From positions 54,753 to 118,752 of the forward strand of contig CANMJR010000003.1 of NCBI GenBank assembly GCA_947498025.1: 64,000 nt of DNA, in the 5' to 3' direction. Below the pieces are notes generated by a model, which was given only the letters and a program-made list of their open reading frames with translations, was not told the origin of the DNA and searched no databases. Shown in pieces: positions 1 to 7,762 of the stretch; position 1 is the stretch's first letter, and each line of letters starts with the position of its first letter. The position numbers and the translations under genes are program-made. This stretch comes from Helicobacteraceae bacterium (lineage in GTDB: Bacteria > Campylobacterota > Campylobacteria > Campylobacterales > Sulfurimonadaceae).

Positions 1-722
1 TTTTTGAACTTAAAAATGGAGAGTCACTCAGCGAAATAGTTGAATTTAACGGAACATATTATGCGCTTGGTGCACAATGTTCCAAAGGATACCGTGAATT
101 TAAAAGCGAAAAAGATGATTATGTAAACAATGTCTACAATTTTGTTTTTTCTTACATAAGTGATGTAGAGGAGACAAAAGTATATGTAAATGAAAAGTTT
201 GCACTTGAAAAAGATATATCTATGGATCTTACCCAAAATTGTGTTGACATTGCATCATTTATGATTGGCTCGCAGTGGTTAGGTGTAAGAGCATCGGATG
301 TTGTTGAAGCTGTCTGTATCAATGATTTAATATCTACGATAAAAATGGACAATGACCATCACTTTAAAGGAAATATTATCTATAAAGAGAGTGTTATTTC
401 AGTCATCGATATACAGGGTTTTATAAAAGAGCATAATGAGCAAAAGTATGAAGAGATAGTTGTTCTAAAATTCGGAAAAGAGGGAGGATATATAGGAATA
501 CTCGTAAATTCTCTCAGCGATATTCCTGAGATACGCATAGATGATATCAGACCTCTGCAAGAGTATGTCATAGGAAACGGAACACTTATTCAAAGTATCG
601 TGTTCCCGTCTAAAGAATCCGGCAGTAAAGATGTTTTAAGTATTTTAAGCATTGAAAAAATAAACAGCAGTCTTGTAGAACCGAATCAGACACATATGAT
701 TCCTCGAACAAAATCGGCGTAA
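1..722 (+). CDS. CheW-domain protein, 5' end outside window
   Basis: The frame is open from base 3 to the stop at 720-722, so about 239 residues of a longer protein are visible; an ATG at 222 is internal and not a good start. From about residue 75 on it reads as a CheW fold (segments such as GSQWLGVRASDVVEAV, then VISVIDIQGF and YIGILVNSL), the adaptor domain that couples chemoreceptors to CheA. The 70 residues before it are not obviously CheW-like and may be the end of a sensor or second domain. It lies 30 bp upstream of an EAL protein, so taxis and c-di-GMP signalling may be linked here. CheW assignment is from motif pattern; the N-terminal architecture is unknown. Confidence 0.7.
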   Translation, partial: FELKNGESLSEIVEFNGTYYALGAQCSKGYREFKSEKDDYVNNVYNFVFSYISDVEETKVYVNEKFALEKDISMDLTQNCVDIASFMIGSQWLGVRASDVVEAVCINDLISTIKMDNDHHFKGNIIYKESVISVIDIQGFIKEHNEQKYEEIVVLKFGKEGGYIGILVNSLSDIPEIRIDDIRPLQEYVIGNGTLIQSIVFPSKESGSKDVLSILSIEKINSSLVEPNQTHMIPRTKSA

Positions 723-752
723 TCAAATCAGCTATTAAAAAAGGATATAAAA

Positions 753-1937
753 TTGTATTTTAAAGAACTTGGCATTACCCATATTGACATATATTTTCAG
801 CCGATTGTATCTATAAAAAAGAAAAAGATTTTTGGATATGAAGCACTATTAAGAGGATATAAAAATGATATTTACATACCACCGAATATCCTCTTTGAAG
901 AGGCTAAAGCCGCTGGTCTAGCATTAGAATTAGATAAGCTAGCCAGAATAATGTCTATAAAAAAGTTTAAAGACTATTATGACAGAGACAACAAGGTACT
1001 GCTTTTTTTAAATTTCGAATCATCCTCTATTAATAATGCATTTAAAAGTGAACAATACTCCTTTGAAGAGGTGCTTGCTACACTAAATATTCCTGCAAAA
1101 AATATCGTTTTAGAAGTGAAGGAAGATGAGATACAGAGCACTCAGTCACTCAAAGATTTTTCAAATTATTATAAAGAGAGAGGGTTTAATATTGCGATTG
1201 ATGATTTTGGCACGGGCGACTCACAATTTGACAGACTTTCTATTGTAAAACCGGATATTGTTAAAATAGATAAATCACTTTTAAAAGATATAGAAACAAA
1301 TGATATAAATGCAGCTATATTAGGCGCAATCGCCAATATGTGCTATAAAATTGGTGCTATTGCTCTCTCCGAAGGTGTTGAATATGACAGTGAAGTTTTA
1401 AAATCTTTAAACTTCGGAATAGACCTGTTTCAAGGATATTATTTTGCATATCCCTCTGTCGGTGAAGCTGACTGCAAAGAGGTAGTCAATAAAATTCAAA
1501 CTATTGGATATAAACATAAAGATTATTTAGAGTCTATCATAAGAGTTAAAAATAATCTTCAATTGGAAGCCTTAAATATCTCGGAAAAAATCATTGCAAT
1601 TATTACTAAAACTAAAGATATTCAAAGCACAAAAGTGCTGAAAATATTGGAGGAAGTACAAATTGTTGAAGCACTCTATTTTATAAATTCATATGATTCT
1701 ACGCAAATAGGTGAAACAACTCTTCTAACAAAACAAAGAGGCTTTTATGAACCTTCTGTGCATGGAGAAGATTATTCACTCAAAGATTACTACTACATAT
1801 GTAAAAATTCAAAAGATGGTATATTTATCTCACAAAAATATATCTCCAGCGCATCAGGCAATATGTGCCGGACATTTTCAAAAAGATTTTTACATGATTC
1901 AAAGGAGATAATACTCTGTCTTGACTTATATCTGTAA
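753..1937 (+). CDS. EAL-domain cyclic-di-GMP phosphodiesterase
   Basis: A cytoplasmic EAL protein of 394 residues, predicted to hydrolyse c-di-GMP to pGpG. The catalytic signatures are all present: YEALLRG (metal-binding Glu), LNFESSS, LEVKED, the IDDFGTG loop, DIVKIDKS, EGVE and the FQGYYFAYP Gln. No membrane segment or receiver domain is seen; about 140 C-terminal residues after the EAL domain form an unassigned regulatory region. The start is a TTG at 753, chosen because AAGGA lies 8 bases upstream and the EAL fold begins directly after. It probably forms an operon with the CheW-type gene 30 bp upstream. It looks enzymatically competent. Confidence 0.88.
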   Translation: MYFKELGITHIDIYFQPIVSIKKKKIFGYEALLRGYKNDIYIPPNILFEEAKAAGLALELDKLARIMSIKKFKDYYDRDNKVLLFLNFESSSINNAFKSEQYSFEEVLATLNIPAKNIVLEVKEDEIQSTQSLKDFSNYYKERGFNIAIDDFGTGDSQFDRLSIVKPDIVKIDKSLLKDIETNDINAAILGAIANMCYKIGAIALSEGVEYDSEVLKSLNFGIDLFQGYYFAYPSVGEADCKEVVNKIQTIGYKHKDYLESIIRVKNNLQLEALNISEKIIAIITKTKDIQSTKVLKILEEVQIVEALYFINSYDSTQIGETTLLTKQRGFYEPSVHGEDYSLKDYYYICKNSKDGIFISQKYISSASGNMCRTFSKRFLHDSKEIILCLDLYL

Positions 1938-1977
1938 GTATTTTTTTCATCTCAATGATTGGCAGAAGTATTCAGAT

Positions 1978-2499
1978 TCACTTATCCTCTTTATAGTGTT
2001 GGATATTTTTTCTGGCTAATTGTGAGAATTTATCCTTTTGTTCTGCATCCAAAAAAGCATTTTTTGGTATAAATAAAAATGTAACGCCGTGATAAAGTAA
2101 GAAGCCGTTTTTTAAAGAAACAACTTCTAAAATTGCATCCCATTTTATGAGAGTTTCATCAACTTTTATGCCGGCATTATCAGCGCTCATAATAAATTTA
2201 TGATTTTTATTGGCAGATGTTTCAAAACCTTTCAAGAGTATTATTTTTCTTAAAGGCCAACGCATGGCGTACCAGTAAATTACTAAAACAGTGGAAATAA
2301 TGAGTAAACCATATACATCTTTCTTTAAAGCACCGACAACACCAAACTGAGTAAAAGCAATAAATATCCATCCTAAAAATCTTTTATGGGAATGCTTCAT
2401 TTCATAATCATAGCTTGCTTTGCTTGCTTCAAGAAATGTTTCCTTGTTCCAAACATATACGATATCGATAGCACTAGACATGTTCTTCACACTTATCAA
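1978..2499 (-). CDS. YcxB-like small membrane protein
   Basis: A 173-residue protein with two adjacent transmembrane segments (about residues 42-80) followed by a soluble C-terminal part resembling the YcxB-like domain (pattern ...MSADNAGIKVDETLIKWDAILEV...FLLYHG..FLFIPKNAF). The family has no established function. Its first codons overlap the 3' end of the upstream gene; starting at Met1 gives a 26-nt overlap and at Met7 (2481) an 8-nt overlap, and either is possible. The overlap indicates translational coupling with the gene at 2474-3079. Family call by pattern only. Confidence 0.6.
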   Translation of the reverse strand: MISVKNMSSAIDIVYVWNKETFLEASKASYDYEMKHSHKRFLGWIFIAFTQFGVVGALKKDVYGLLIISTVLVIYWYAMRWPLRKIILLKGFETSANKNHKFIMSADNAGIKVDETLIKWDAILEVVSLKNGFLLYHGVTFLFIPKNAFLDAEQKDKFSQLARKNIQHYKEDK

Positions 2500-3079
2500 T
2501 CAAAAGTTCATTCTTTGTAATGCAATGCTTGCCTTCAAGTTCATGTATAAGATTCAGAGTATCTCTATATTTTTCATCATACATCTTTTTGTTTGCTGCA
2601 TAAAGCTTTCTTTGTTTTCTTGCATAAAGCCAAGCAAAAAATACAGAGGATGCAAAAAGACCGTATATCCACCATTGCCACTCTTTTAGGTCGAGTAAAA
2701 CTATAAAATATTGCACTGAAAAAAGTACAAAAAATTCGATTGAAAAGATGATAACAAGGGTAGAGCTTTGTTCAAAATCCAGTGTATATTTTTCTATCTC
2801 TCTTAAATGTGATAGATTTTTATTTACCGTTTCGGCTTTGACTTTGCAATCATCTTTTAAATCATTCAGATTTATATCCCGCAAATGAATGTTGCTCAAA
2901 TTATATTCAACATTTGTTTGCATGTACTCTTTTAAAAGTTGTGGGTTTTCCTCTATAACCTTTAATATCTTCTCTTCATTCACTTTAGTATTTGAAGAAA
3001 TTTTACATACATCTTGTAAGATTAAATCATACAAACCAACAGTTTTTATCTCATGAGCCACTCTGTTTAAATTTATCAA
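2474..3079 (-). CDS. hypothetical two-TM membrane protein
   Basis: I do not recognise this 201-residue protein. The N-terminal 110 residues are polar and helical (repeated Lys/Glu/Asn, no cysteine cluster beyond two isolated Cys). Two hydrophobic segments follow at about residues 107-130 and 135-152, and then a charged tail rich in Lys/Tyr with an HCITKNELLIDKC stretch. It is the first gene of a two-gene unit with the YcxB-like gene. It starts 52 bp beyond the haem-copper oxidase gene, after a probable terminator, so it is likely transcribed separately from that operon. Confidence 0.6.
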   Translation of the reverse strand: MINLNRVAHEIKTVGLYDLILQDVCKISSNTKVNEEKILKVIEENPQLLKEYMQTNVEYNLSNIHLRDINLNDLKDDCKVKAETVNKNLSHLREIEKYTLDFEQSSTLVIIFSIEFFVLFSVQYFIVLLDLKEWQWWIYGLFASSVFFAWLYARKQRKLYAANKKMYDEKYRDTLNLIHELEGKHCITKNELLIDKCEEHV

Positions 3080-3096
3080 GAATTATCCTAAAGTAA

Positions 3097-3121
3097 AAGC
3101 AACCCAAGAAAAGGGCTGCTT
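3097..3121 (-). terminator. Rho-independent terminator of the NOR-like operon
   Basis: Nine-base arms AAGCAACCC (3097-3105) and GGGCTGCTT (3113-3121) pair with one G-U wobble around a 7-base loop. Read on the minus strand the stem is followed by a T-rich run (TTTTACTTT). It lies 11 bp after the stop codon of the oxidase subunit I gene, as expected for a terminator. Confidence 0.7.
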
Positions 3122-3131
3122 CTATGAAATT

Positions 3132-4793
3132 TTATGCAATTTCCGGTTCTATGCCATAAGAAGCTGTTTTATCTTTGGCAGGTAAAAATATACCTATGAG
3201 ACCTTTTAATCCAACACTCATAATAATATTGTATAAAAAGAGTACCCAAGCTAAAAGCAACATACTTCCGGCTACAGCTGCCAGTATCATGTCAGTTTGA
3301 AATTGTCCGTCTACATAAAGATGACGGCGAAGCATACCGTCAAGTCCCGCCATGCCCATAAATGCACCCATACCGATACCGCCGATGAGGTGTAACCAAA
3401 AGTGGGCATTTGCCAATTTTTTAGAGTATAACTGTGTGTTATTTGTCACAATTGGCCATAAAACAAAGACGGCGCTATAGAGAGTCATATAGAGACCGAC
3501 AATAATTGCGATATGTACATGCGCTCCAATAATCCACTGAGTATTATGCAGTACTCTGTTCATTCCCATATCTGCTTGAATAATTGCAGCGGGAACAGCC
3601 AAACCAAAACCTAACAAGCCTCCAAGAAGGTATTTTAACTCCATAGTTACTTTAAGCGGACGAGCTTTCCATAAAGTGACTAAAGTAATAAACAGTGCCA
3701 AACCTTGAGTAAGAAGCTCAAATGCCGTAACCATCTCACCGGAGATGAGTTTCATCATGTCAGGTTGACCTTGATCACCCAACAAATGGTGAGACCAAAC
3801 CATCCAAGAAACAAGAAGCTCCAGCATAAGTGCAGCACGAGCAACATTTTCCATAAACAATTTTTGACCTGTAATCAATGTAGCTAAAAGATACCATGAA
3901 CCGGCAACATAGATGAGAACCAACCCATCAGCGACAAGGTCAAGTCCCCACCAAAAAAAGTTTTTGTATAAAAGAGCATCAATAGCGGTAACATCCAAAT
4001 GAAGACCCCCTAAATCAGCTAACAAAAATATAAGCACCAATACACCTGCGCCTAAAATAACCACGGCATCTAAAAATGTATCAACAGTACCTCTAAAAAT
4101 AGCAACAACCGGAAGTGCTAATGCAGGCTCTTTTGTATAAGGAGGCTTACCTATAAGTTTATTAAAAAGATTGAGTATGCCGTCAATCCCAAAGCCGGAG
4201 ATTAAAAGTTCTTTTGTAGTTTTATCTTTATGAACACCGATTCTTGCAAAAATAGTTGCATAGATGTTATAAATAAATCCGAAAGTACCAACCATAATCA
4301 GTGCGACACCGACAATAAATACAATACCGCCTATGACATGAAATTGCTCGGTATCGGCAGGAAGAGGCCAATAAAGCGTATAAAGTGGAGCATATTGCCA
4401 TACAAAGGCAGCTATCCAAGCCAATAATGTGCCGAGGGTAATCATTATCCATACAAAGTTGGCTAATTTTATACTGTAAAGCGGTTTCTTCGTTAAGTAG
4501 GGAACCAAAAACATAAAAGCACCAAATACCAGCTGATAAGTTGAGCCAAATATACCTATTATTGGGTGAACTGTCATAATTGAGAAAAAATGTTCCGGTT
4601 GAAAAAACATTTCAGGAATTGGATTTTGCGGTATTTTTCCAACCTCCACCATTCTCATAATCATTCCCTCTAAGGCAACTAAGCCATAAAATAAAAATGA
4701 CATTACGACAGCACGAAGTGTAACTTTTTGTAAAGCGTTTAAGCTTGTATGGTCAAAATTTGTCCCACTCATTAAATTCTTTGTAAAACTCAT
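3132..4793 (-). CDS. Haem-copper oxidoreductase subunit I, probable nitric oxide reductase (gNOR-like)
   Basis: A 553-residue integral membrane protein of the haem-copper superfamily with more than ten hydrophobic helices. Haem ligands are visible: H76 (TVHPIIG) and H425/H427 (GAHVHIA). The CuB pair H335-H336 (WSHHLLGD) is kept. The helix that carries the third CuB histidine is changed. In ba3 oxidases it reads WWTGHPIVY and in cNOR WWVVHLWVEG; here it is WWGLDLVADG, so Asp285 replaces the His, Asp289 occupies the place of the cNOR glutamate, and the oxidase cross-linked Tyr is absent. Loss of the Tyr argues against O2 reduction. A NOR subgroup (gNOR) with an Asp among the CuB ligands has been proposed in the literature. 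Translationally coupled to subunit II (4-nt overlap). NO reduction is inference from residues and denitrification context; electron donor unknown. Confidence 0.75.
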   Translation of the reverse strand: MSFTKNLMSGTNFDHTSLNALQKVTLRAVVMSFLFYGLVALEGMIMRMVEVGKIPQNPIPEMFFQPEHFFSIMTVHPIIGIFGSTYQLVFGAFMFLVPYLTKKPLYSIKLANFVWIMITLGTLLAWIAAFVWQYAPLYTLYWPLPADTEQFHVIGGIVFIVGVALIMVGTFGFIYNIYATIFARIGVHKDKTTKELLISGFGIDGILNLFNKLIGKPPYTKEPALALPVVAIFRGTVDTFLDAVVILGAGVLVLIFLLADLGGLHLDVTAIDALLYKNFFWWGLDLVADGLVLIYVAGSWYLLATLITGQKLFMENVARAALMLELLVSWMVWSHHLLGDQGQPDMMKLISGEMVTAFELLTQGLALFITLVTLWKARPLKVTMELKYLLGGLLGFGLAVPAAIIQADMGMNRVLHNTQWIIGAHVHIAIIVGLYMTLYSAVFVLWPIVTNNTQLYSKKLANAHFWLHLIGGIGMGAFMGMAGLDGMLRRHLYVDGQFQTDMILAAVAGSMLLLAWVLFLYNIIMSVGLKGLIGIFLPAKDKTASYGIEPEIA

Positions 4794-5380
4794 TTTGAAC
4801 CTCCATTCTTACAGCCTACAACTTCTAAAATATTATCTATTTTCATTAAATTTTCCCCATGCTCATTATATTGGGCAGGACCGGAATATTCTGTAGAATC
4901 CAAATTAAATACACCATTGTGGTGAAAGGTCCAAAGAATATCGTTTTTGCTTCCCGGATTCACCTGCATCTGCATTACCATCGATCCATCTTGGCGAAAC
5001 AGTCCAAATCCATATGTTAAATCTTGACTGACAACATTAAAAAGAATTCTTTCATCACACTGGACAATGATTTTTTGAGACGGAAGTATCCATTTATGTT
5101 TGGCAATTGTAAAATCATAACTGGCATCCGGTTTAATTTCATGTCTGCTAATATCCTCTGATACCCATGGAATCGTATTATATGTAAATATATGATGTCC
5201 TACCCCGCCTGTAACTAAAAATGCCATATACCAATAAAATGGAATACGCACGACTGATTTAGTATCTTTTCTTACTAGGTTATACCCAAACCATGCAACA
5301 ACTGATATTATCATTGCTGAATATATTGTATAAGCAACCCAATGAAAAGACAATAACTCTAATGAGTCTGTAAATATCAT
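4790..5380 (-). CDS. Haem-copper oxidoreductase subunit II lacking a CuA site
   Basis: A 196-residue protein with two N-terminal membrane helices (about 12-33 and 47-65) and a periplasmic cupredoxin-like domain. It aligns by eye with ba3-type subunit II, but each CuA ligand is replaced. The DVIHGF histidine is Tyr123 (DLTYGF), the two cysteines of CNQYCG are Ser162 and Ser166 (STEYSG), and the following His and Met positions are Gln170 and Glu173. The fold is kept while the copper site is gone, as in NOR-type relatives of oxidases. It is the first gene of the two-gene operon; the upstream region holds a palindrome at 5447-5467. Electron entry must use some other route. Confidence 0.75.
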   Translation of the reverse strand: MIFTDSLELLSFHWVAYTIYSAMIISVVAWFGYNLVRKDTKSVVRIPFYWYMAFLVTGGVGHHIFTYNTIPWVSEDISRHEIKPDASYDFTIAKHKWILPSQKIIVQCDERILFNVVSQDLTYGFGLFRQDGSMVMQMQVNPGSKNDILWTFHHNGVFNLDSTEYSGPAQYNEHGENLMKIDNILEVVGCKNGGSK

Positions 5381-5446
5381 TTCTTCTTCTCCCCCTGATT
5401 TAATTTCAAAAACTATATCATGATTTTAATGTAAATTTAATATCTA

Positions 5447-5467
5447 GTTGTATGATTTTTATACAAT
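5447..5467. promoter_or_regulatory. Palindrome upstream of NOR-like operon
   Basis: Nine-base arms GTTGTATGA and TTATACAAT (seven of nine paired) are separated by TTT. It has the same 9-3-9 layout and core (TTGTAT...ATACAA) as the perfect palindrome between nasA and nrtA at 7665-7685. It lies 67 bp upstream of the subunit II start. Operator function is inference; an AT-rich promoter could produce such symmetry by chance. Confidence 0.4.
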
Positions 5468-5554
5468 ATAGCGGTAATCTTGAGATAAGAAGTAATTTTA
5501 TTGTATTATCTAGGTATAGTTAATGAAAAATTAAGTTATAAGAAAATTTAAAAG

Positions 5555-5578
5555 GACAGGGCGCGCACCTACCCTGTC
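5555..5578 (-). terminator. Terminator of nasA
   Basis: Arms GACAGGG (5555-5561) and CCCTGTC (5572-5578) flank a 10-base loop; on the minus strand the stem is followed by TTTTAAATTTT. It lies just beyond the nasA stop codon. Confidence 0.8.
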
Positions 5579-5599
5579 TATGATTTTTTGATTTATTTA

Positions 5600-7600
5600 C
5601 TACAAATCAATATGCGCTTCCATGTGCTTTTGGATTTTTACGGCACTGTGATTATAATCAGGTTGCAAGGACTCTCTGTCGAATAAATCATTTGTTAAAT
5701 AATTCACTTCTCTATTGCTGATAGGAATAAATATTGTTTTCTCTCTGATGTCGTTTGTTATCATGGCTTTAGTTACAAGCTCGCCTCTGATAGAGAGAAT
5801 TTTTACAGTTTCACCGTTTTTAATGTTTAAATTTTCAGCATCAACGGGGTTTATCTCACAAAAATTCAACTCTTTATATTTCAGCAGAGTTGTCGGCAGA
5901 TTTGTTTTTGTTCCGCTGTGCCACTGATCTCTGGTTCTACCCGTTAAAAGTATAAAGGGATATTCAAGAGTTGTTTTTTCGCTAAGCAGTCTGTTTTCCA
6001 CAAAAAAAAGATTGCCCTTTTTGTCCGGAGTTAAAAAGTTTTTTATCTTCTCTCCCCAAATAAATGGTTTATTTCTAAGTTCATCATAAGAAACTTCACT
6101 CATATCCATGTAGCCGTTTAATTTAGTCATCTCTTGATACTCTTGAAATATCTCTTTAGGATGTTTATACCTAAACTCTTTTTCATACCCCAATTCACAT
6201 GCCAAAAGTTTAAATATCTCCCAATCAGGTTTGCACTCTATAGAGGTGCGTGTCAGTTTTTCCTGTTTTGTAATTGTTCTATCGAGATTAGTCTGCGTTC
6301 CCTCTTTTTCACCCCAAGGAGCCGCGGGCAGCCTAATGTGTGCGAACTTTGATGTTTCGCTATTTTCATACGCATTCATCTCGACAACCATCGGAATCTT
6401 TGCTATCATCTCTTCAACTCTATTTCTGTTTGGTAAATGGTAAACCGGGTCTGTATGGCAGACAATTAGAATATCCAAATTTGCCTCTAACATCTGTGTT
6501 GCTGTCAACCCAGGTTTATTGTCTATCTTATCGGTATTCCAAAATTTTGATACTTTTTTTATACTCTCACTGTCAAACCCCAAATGAACAGCAAGCATAG
6601 TTGAGAGTCCTCCGACTTCTCTTCCTCCCATCGCATTTGGCTGACCGGTAAGACTGAGAGGTCCATTTCCATCTTTAAATATTTTGCCGGTTAAAAGGTG
6701 CGTGTTTATAAGGCTTAAATTCTTATCTACACCCTGAACGGATTGATTTAACCCCATAGTCCATGCCGTGATTATATTTTCGCTCTTTTTGTAAAGCTCA
6801 AAAAACTCCTCAAACTGCTCAGTTGTCAGCCCTGTTCTTTTTAACATCTTTGTAACGGCTGCTCTTTTAAATTTGTTTTTCAGTAGCTCGAAGTTGTTTA
6901 CATGATGCTCCACAAACTCTCGATTGTACAACTCTTCATCGATTAATCTTTTTGATATTAGGTTAAAAAAATCTATATCGCTTCCGACCTTGATGGGCAG
7001 ATAGATGTCGGCAATCTTTGCCGTATCGGTAAATCTAGGGTCAATTACTACTACTTTGAGTCCCTCTTTTTTTGCTTTTTTAATTTTGTTATGAAACACC
7101 ACATGCGCTTCAGCCGTATTGGCACCTGCCAAAATAAGCAAATTTGCTTTAAAAATATCCTCCATTCTCAAAGGAACAAAATCAGCTCCAATCGATTTTT
7201 TATAAGCGACTACTGCACTTGACATACATGTACGGCTGTTTGTATCAACATTATTTGTGCCGATAAACCCCTTGCCAAGTTTATTTGCAATGTAATAATC
7301 CTCTGTCAAAAGTTGCCCTGAGAGATAAAAACCTATCTTCTCTTTTGAAGTTTGTTTTATTTTATCTGAGATGGCAGCTATACTCTCCTGCCACGATGAA
7401 ACTTTATACTCATCCTTTATACTCTCTCTTATAAGCGGTCTTAGCAATCTAGTAGATGTATTTATACTTATAAGTTCAGAAATTCCTTTAGAACAGAGGT
7501 TTCCCTCATTTATAGGATACGCCACATCTCCTATAAGCTTATCTTTGTCAAATTCTATCCCACACCCTACCCCGCAATATCCGCAAACCGACTTTATCAT
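5600..7600 (-). CDS. nasA: Molybdopterin assimilatory nitrate reductase catalytic subunit
   Basis: A 666-residue bis-MGD oxidoreductase of the NasA/NarB group that reduces nitrate to nitrite in the cytoplasm. No signal peptide is present, unlike NapA. An N-terminal [4Fe-4S] site is formed by C6, C9, C13 and C36 (CGYCGVGC...NLCSKG). The Mo-ligating cysteine is Cys125 in NSRTCMSS. The C-terminal MopB-binding domain has the LTGRTRDQWHSGT motif. It lacks a C-terminal ferredoxin or flavin module, so electrons must come from a separate donor, none of which is encoded nearby. It is transcribed divergently from the nitrate ABC importer, across a 162-bp region with a perfect palindrome. A formate dehydrogenase alpha subunit is the alternative family, but Cys rather than Sec and this context favour nitrate. 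Confidence 0.88.
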   Translation of the reverse strand: MIKSVCGYCGVGCGIEFDKDKLIGDVAYPINEGNLCSKGISELISINTSTRLLRPLIRESIKDEYKVSSWQESIAAISDKIKQTSKEKIGFYLSGQLLTEDYYIANKLGKGFIGTNNVDTNSRTCMSSAVVAYKKSIGADFVPLRMEDIFKANLLILAGANTAEAHVVFHNKIKKAKKEGLKVVVIDPRFTDTAKIADIYLPIKVGSDIDFFNLISKRLIDEELYNREFVEHHVNNFELLKNKFKRAAVTKMLKRTGLTTEQFEEFFELYKKSENIITAWTMGLNQSVQGVDKNLSLINTHLLTGKIFKDGNGPLSLTGQPNAMGGREVGGLSTMLAVHLGFDSESIKKVSKFWNTDKIDNKPGLTATQMLEANLDILIVCHTDPVYHLPNRNRVEEMIAKIPMVVEMNAYENSETSKFAHIRLPAAPWGEKEGTQTNLDRTITKQEKLTRTSIECKPDWEIFKLLACELGYEKEFRYKHPKEIFQEYQEMTKLNGYMDMSEVSYDELRNKPFIWGEKIKNFLTPDKKGNLFFVENRLLSEKTTLEYPFILLTGRTRDQWHSGTKTNLPTTLLKYKELNFCEINPVDAENLNIKNGETVKILSIRGELVTKAMITNDIREKTIFIPISNREVNYLTNDLFDRESLQPDYNHSAVKIQKHMEAHIDL

Positions 7601-7664
7601 TTAAAAACTCCCTATTTATTATACTTGTATTATACACCATATTTTAATGTAGAACTAAGATTAC

Positions 7665-7685
7665 ATTGTATAAAAATTATACAAT
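7665..7685. promoter_or_regulatory. Perfect palindrome between nasA and nrtA
   Basis: Nine-base arms ATTGTATAA and TTATACAAT are perfectly complementary around AAA, in the centre of the divergent nasA/nrtA control region. A related site sits before the NOR-like operon (5447-5467). Likely an operator for a nitrate or nitrogen regulator; the protein is not identified. Confidence 0.5.
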
Positions 7686-7762
7686 TATTAGTACATTAAT
7701 GCATCTACAACTGATATACTTCTCCAAGCGAAACAAAAAAAATGTAAAATTAAGGAGATAGT

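Noticed and set aside
3132..4793. cbb3 or ba3 terminal oxidase
   Set aside because: The oxidase His-Pro-x-Val-Tyr site is replaced by Asp-containing WWGLDLVADG, subunit II has no CuA ligands, and no ccoO/ccoP-type cytochrome subunits are present.
5600..7600. Periplasmic nitrate reductase NapA
   Set aside because: No twin-arginine signal, shorter than NapA, and no napAGHBFLD genes nearby; it lies beside a nitrate importer instead.
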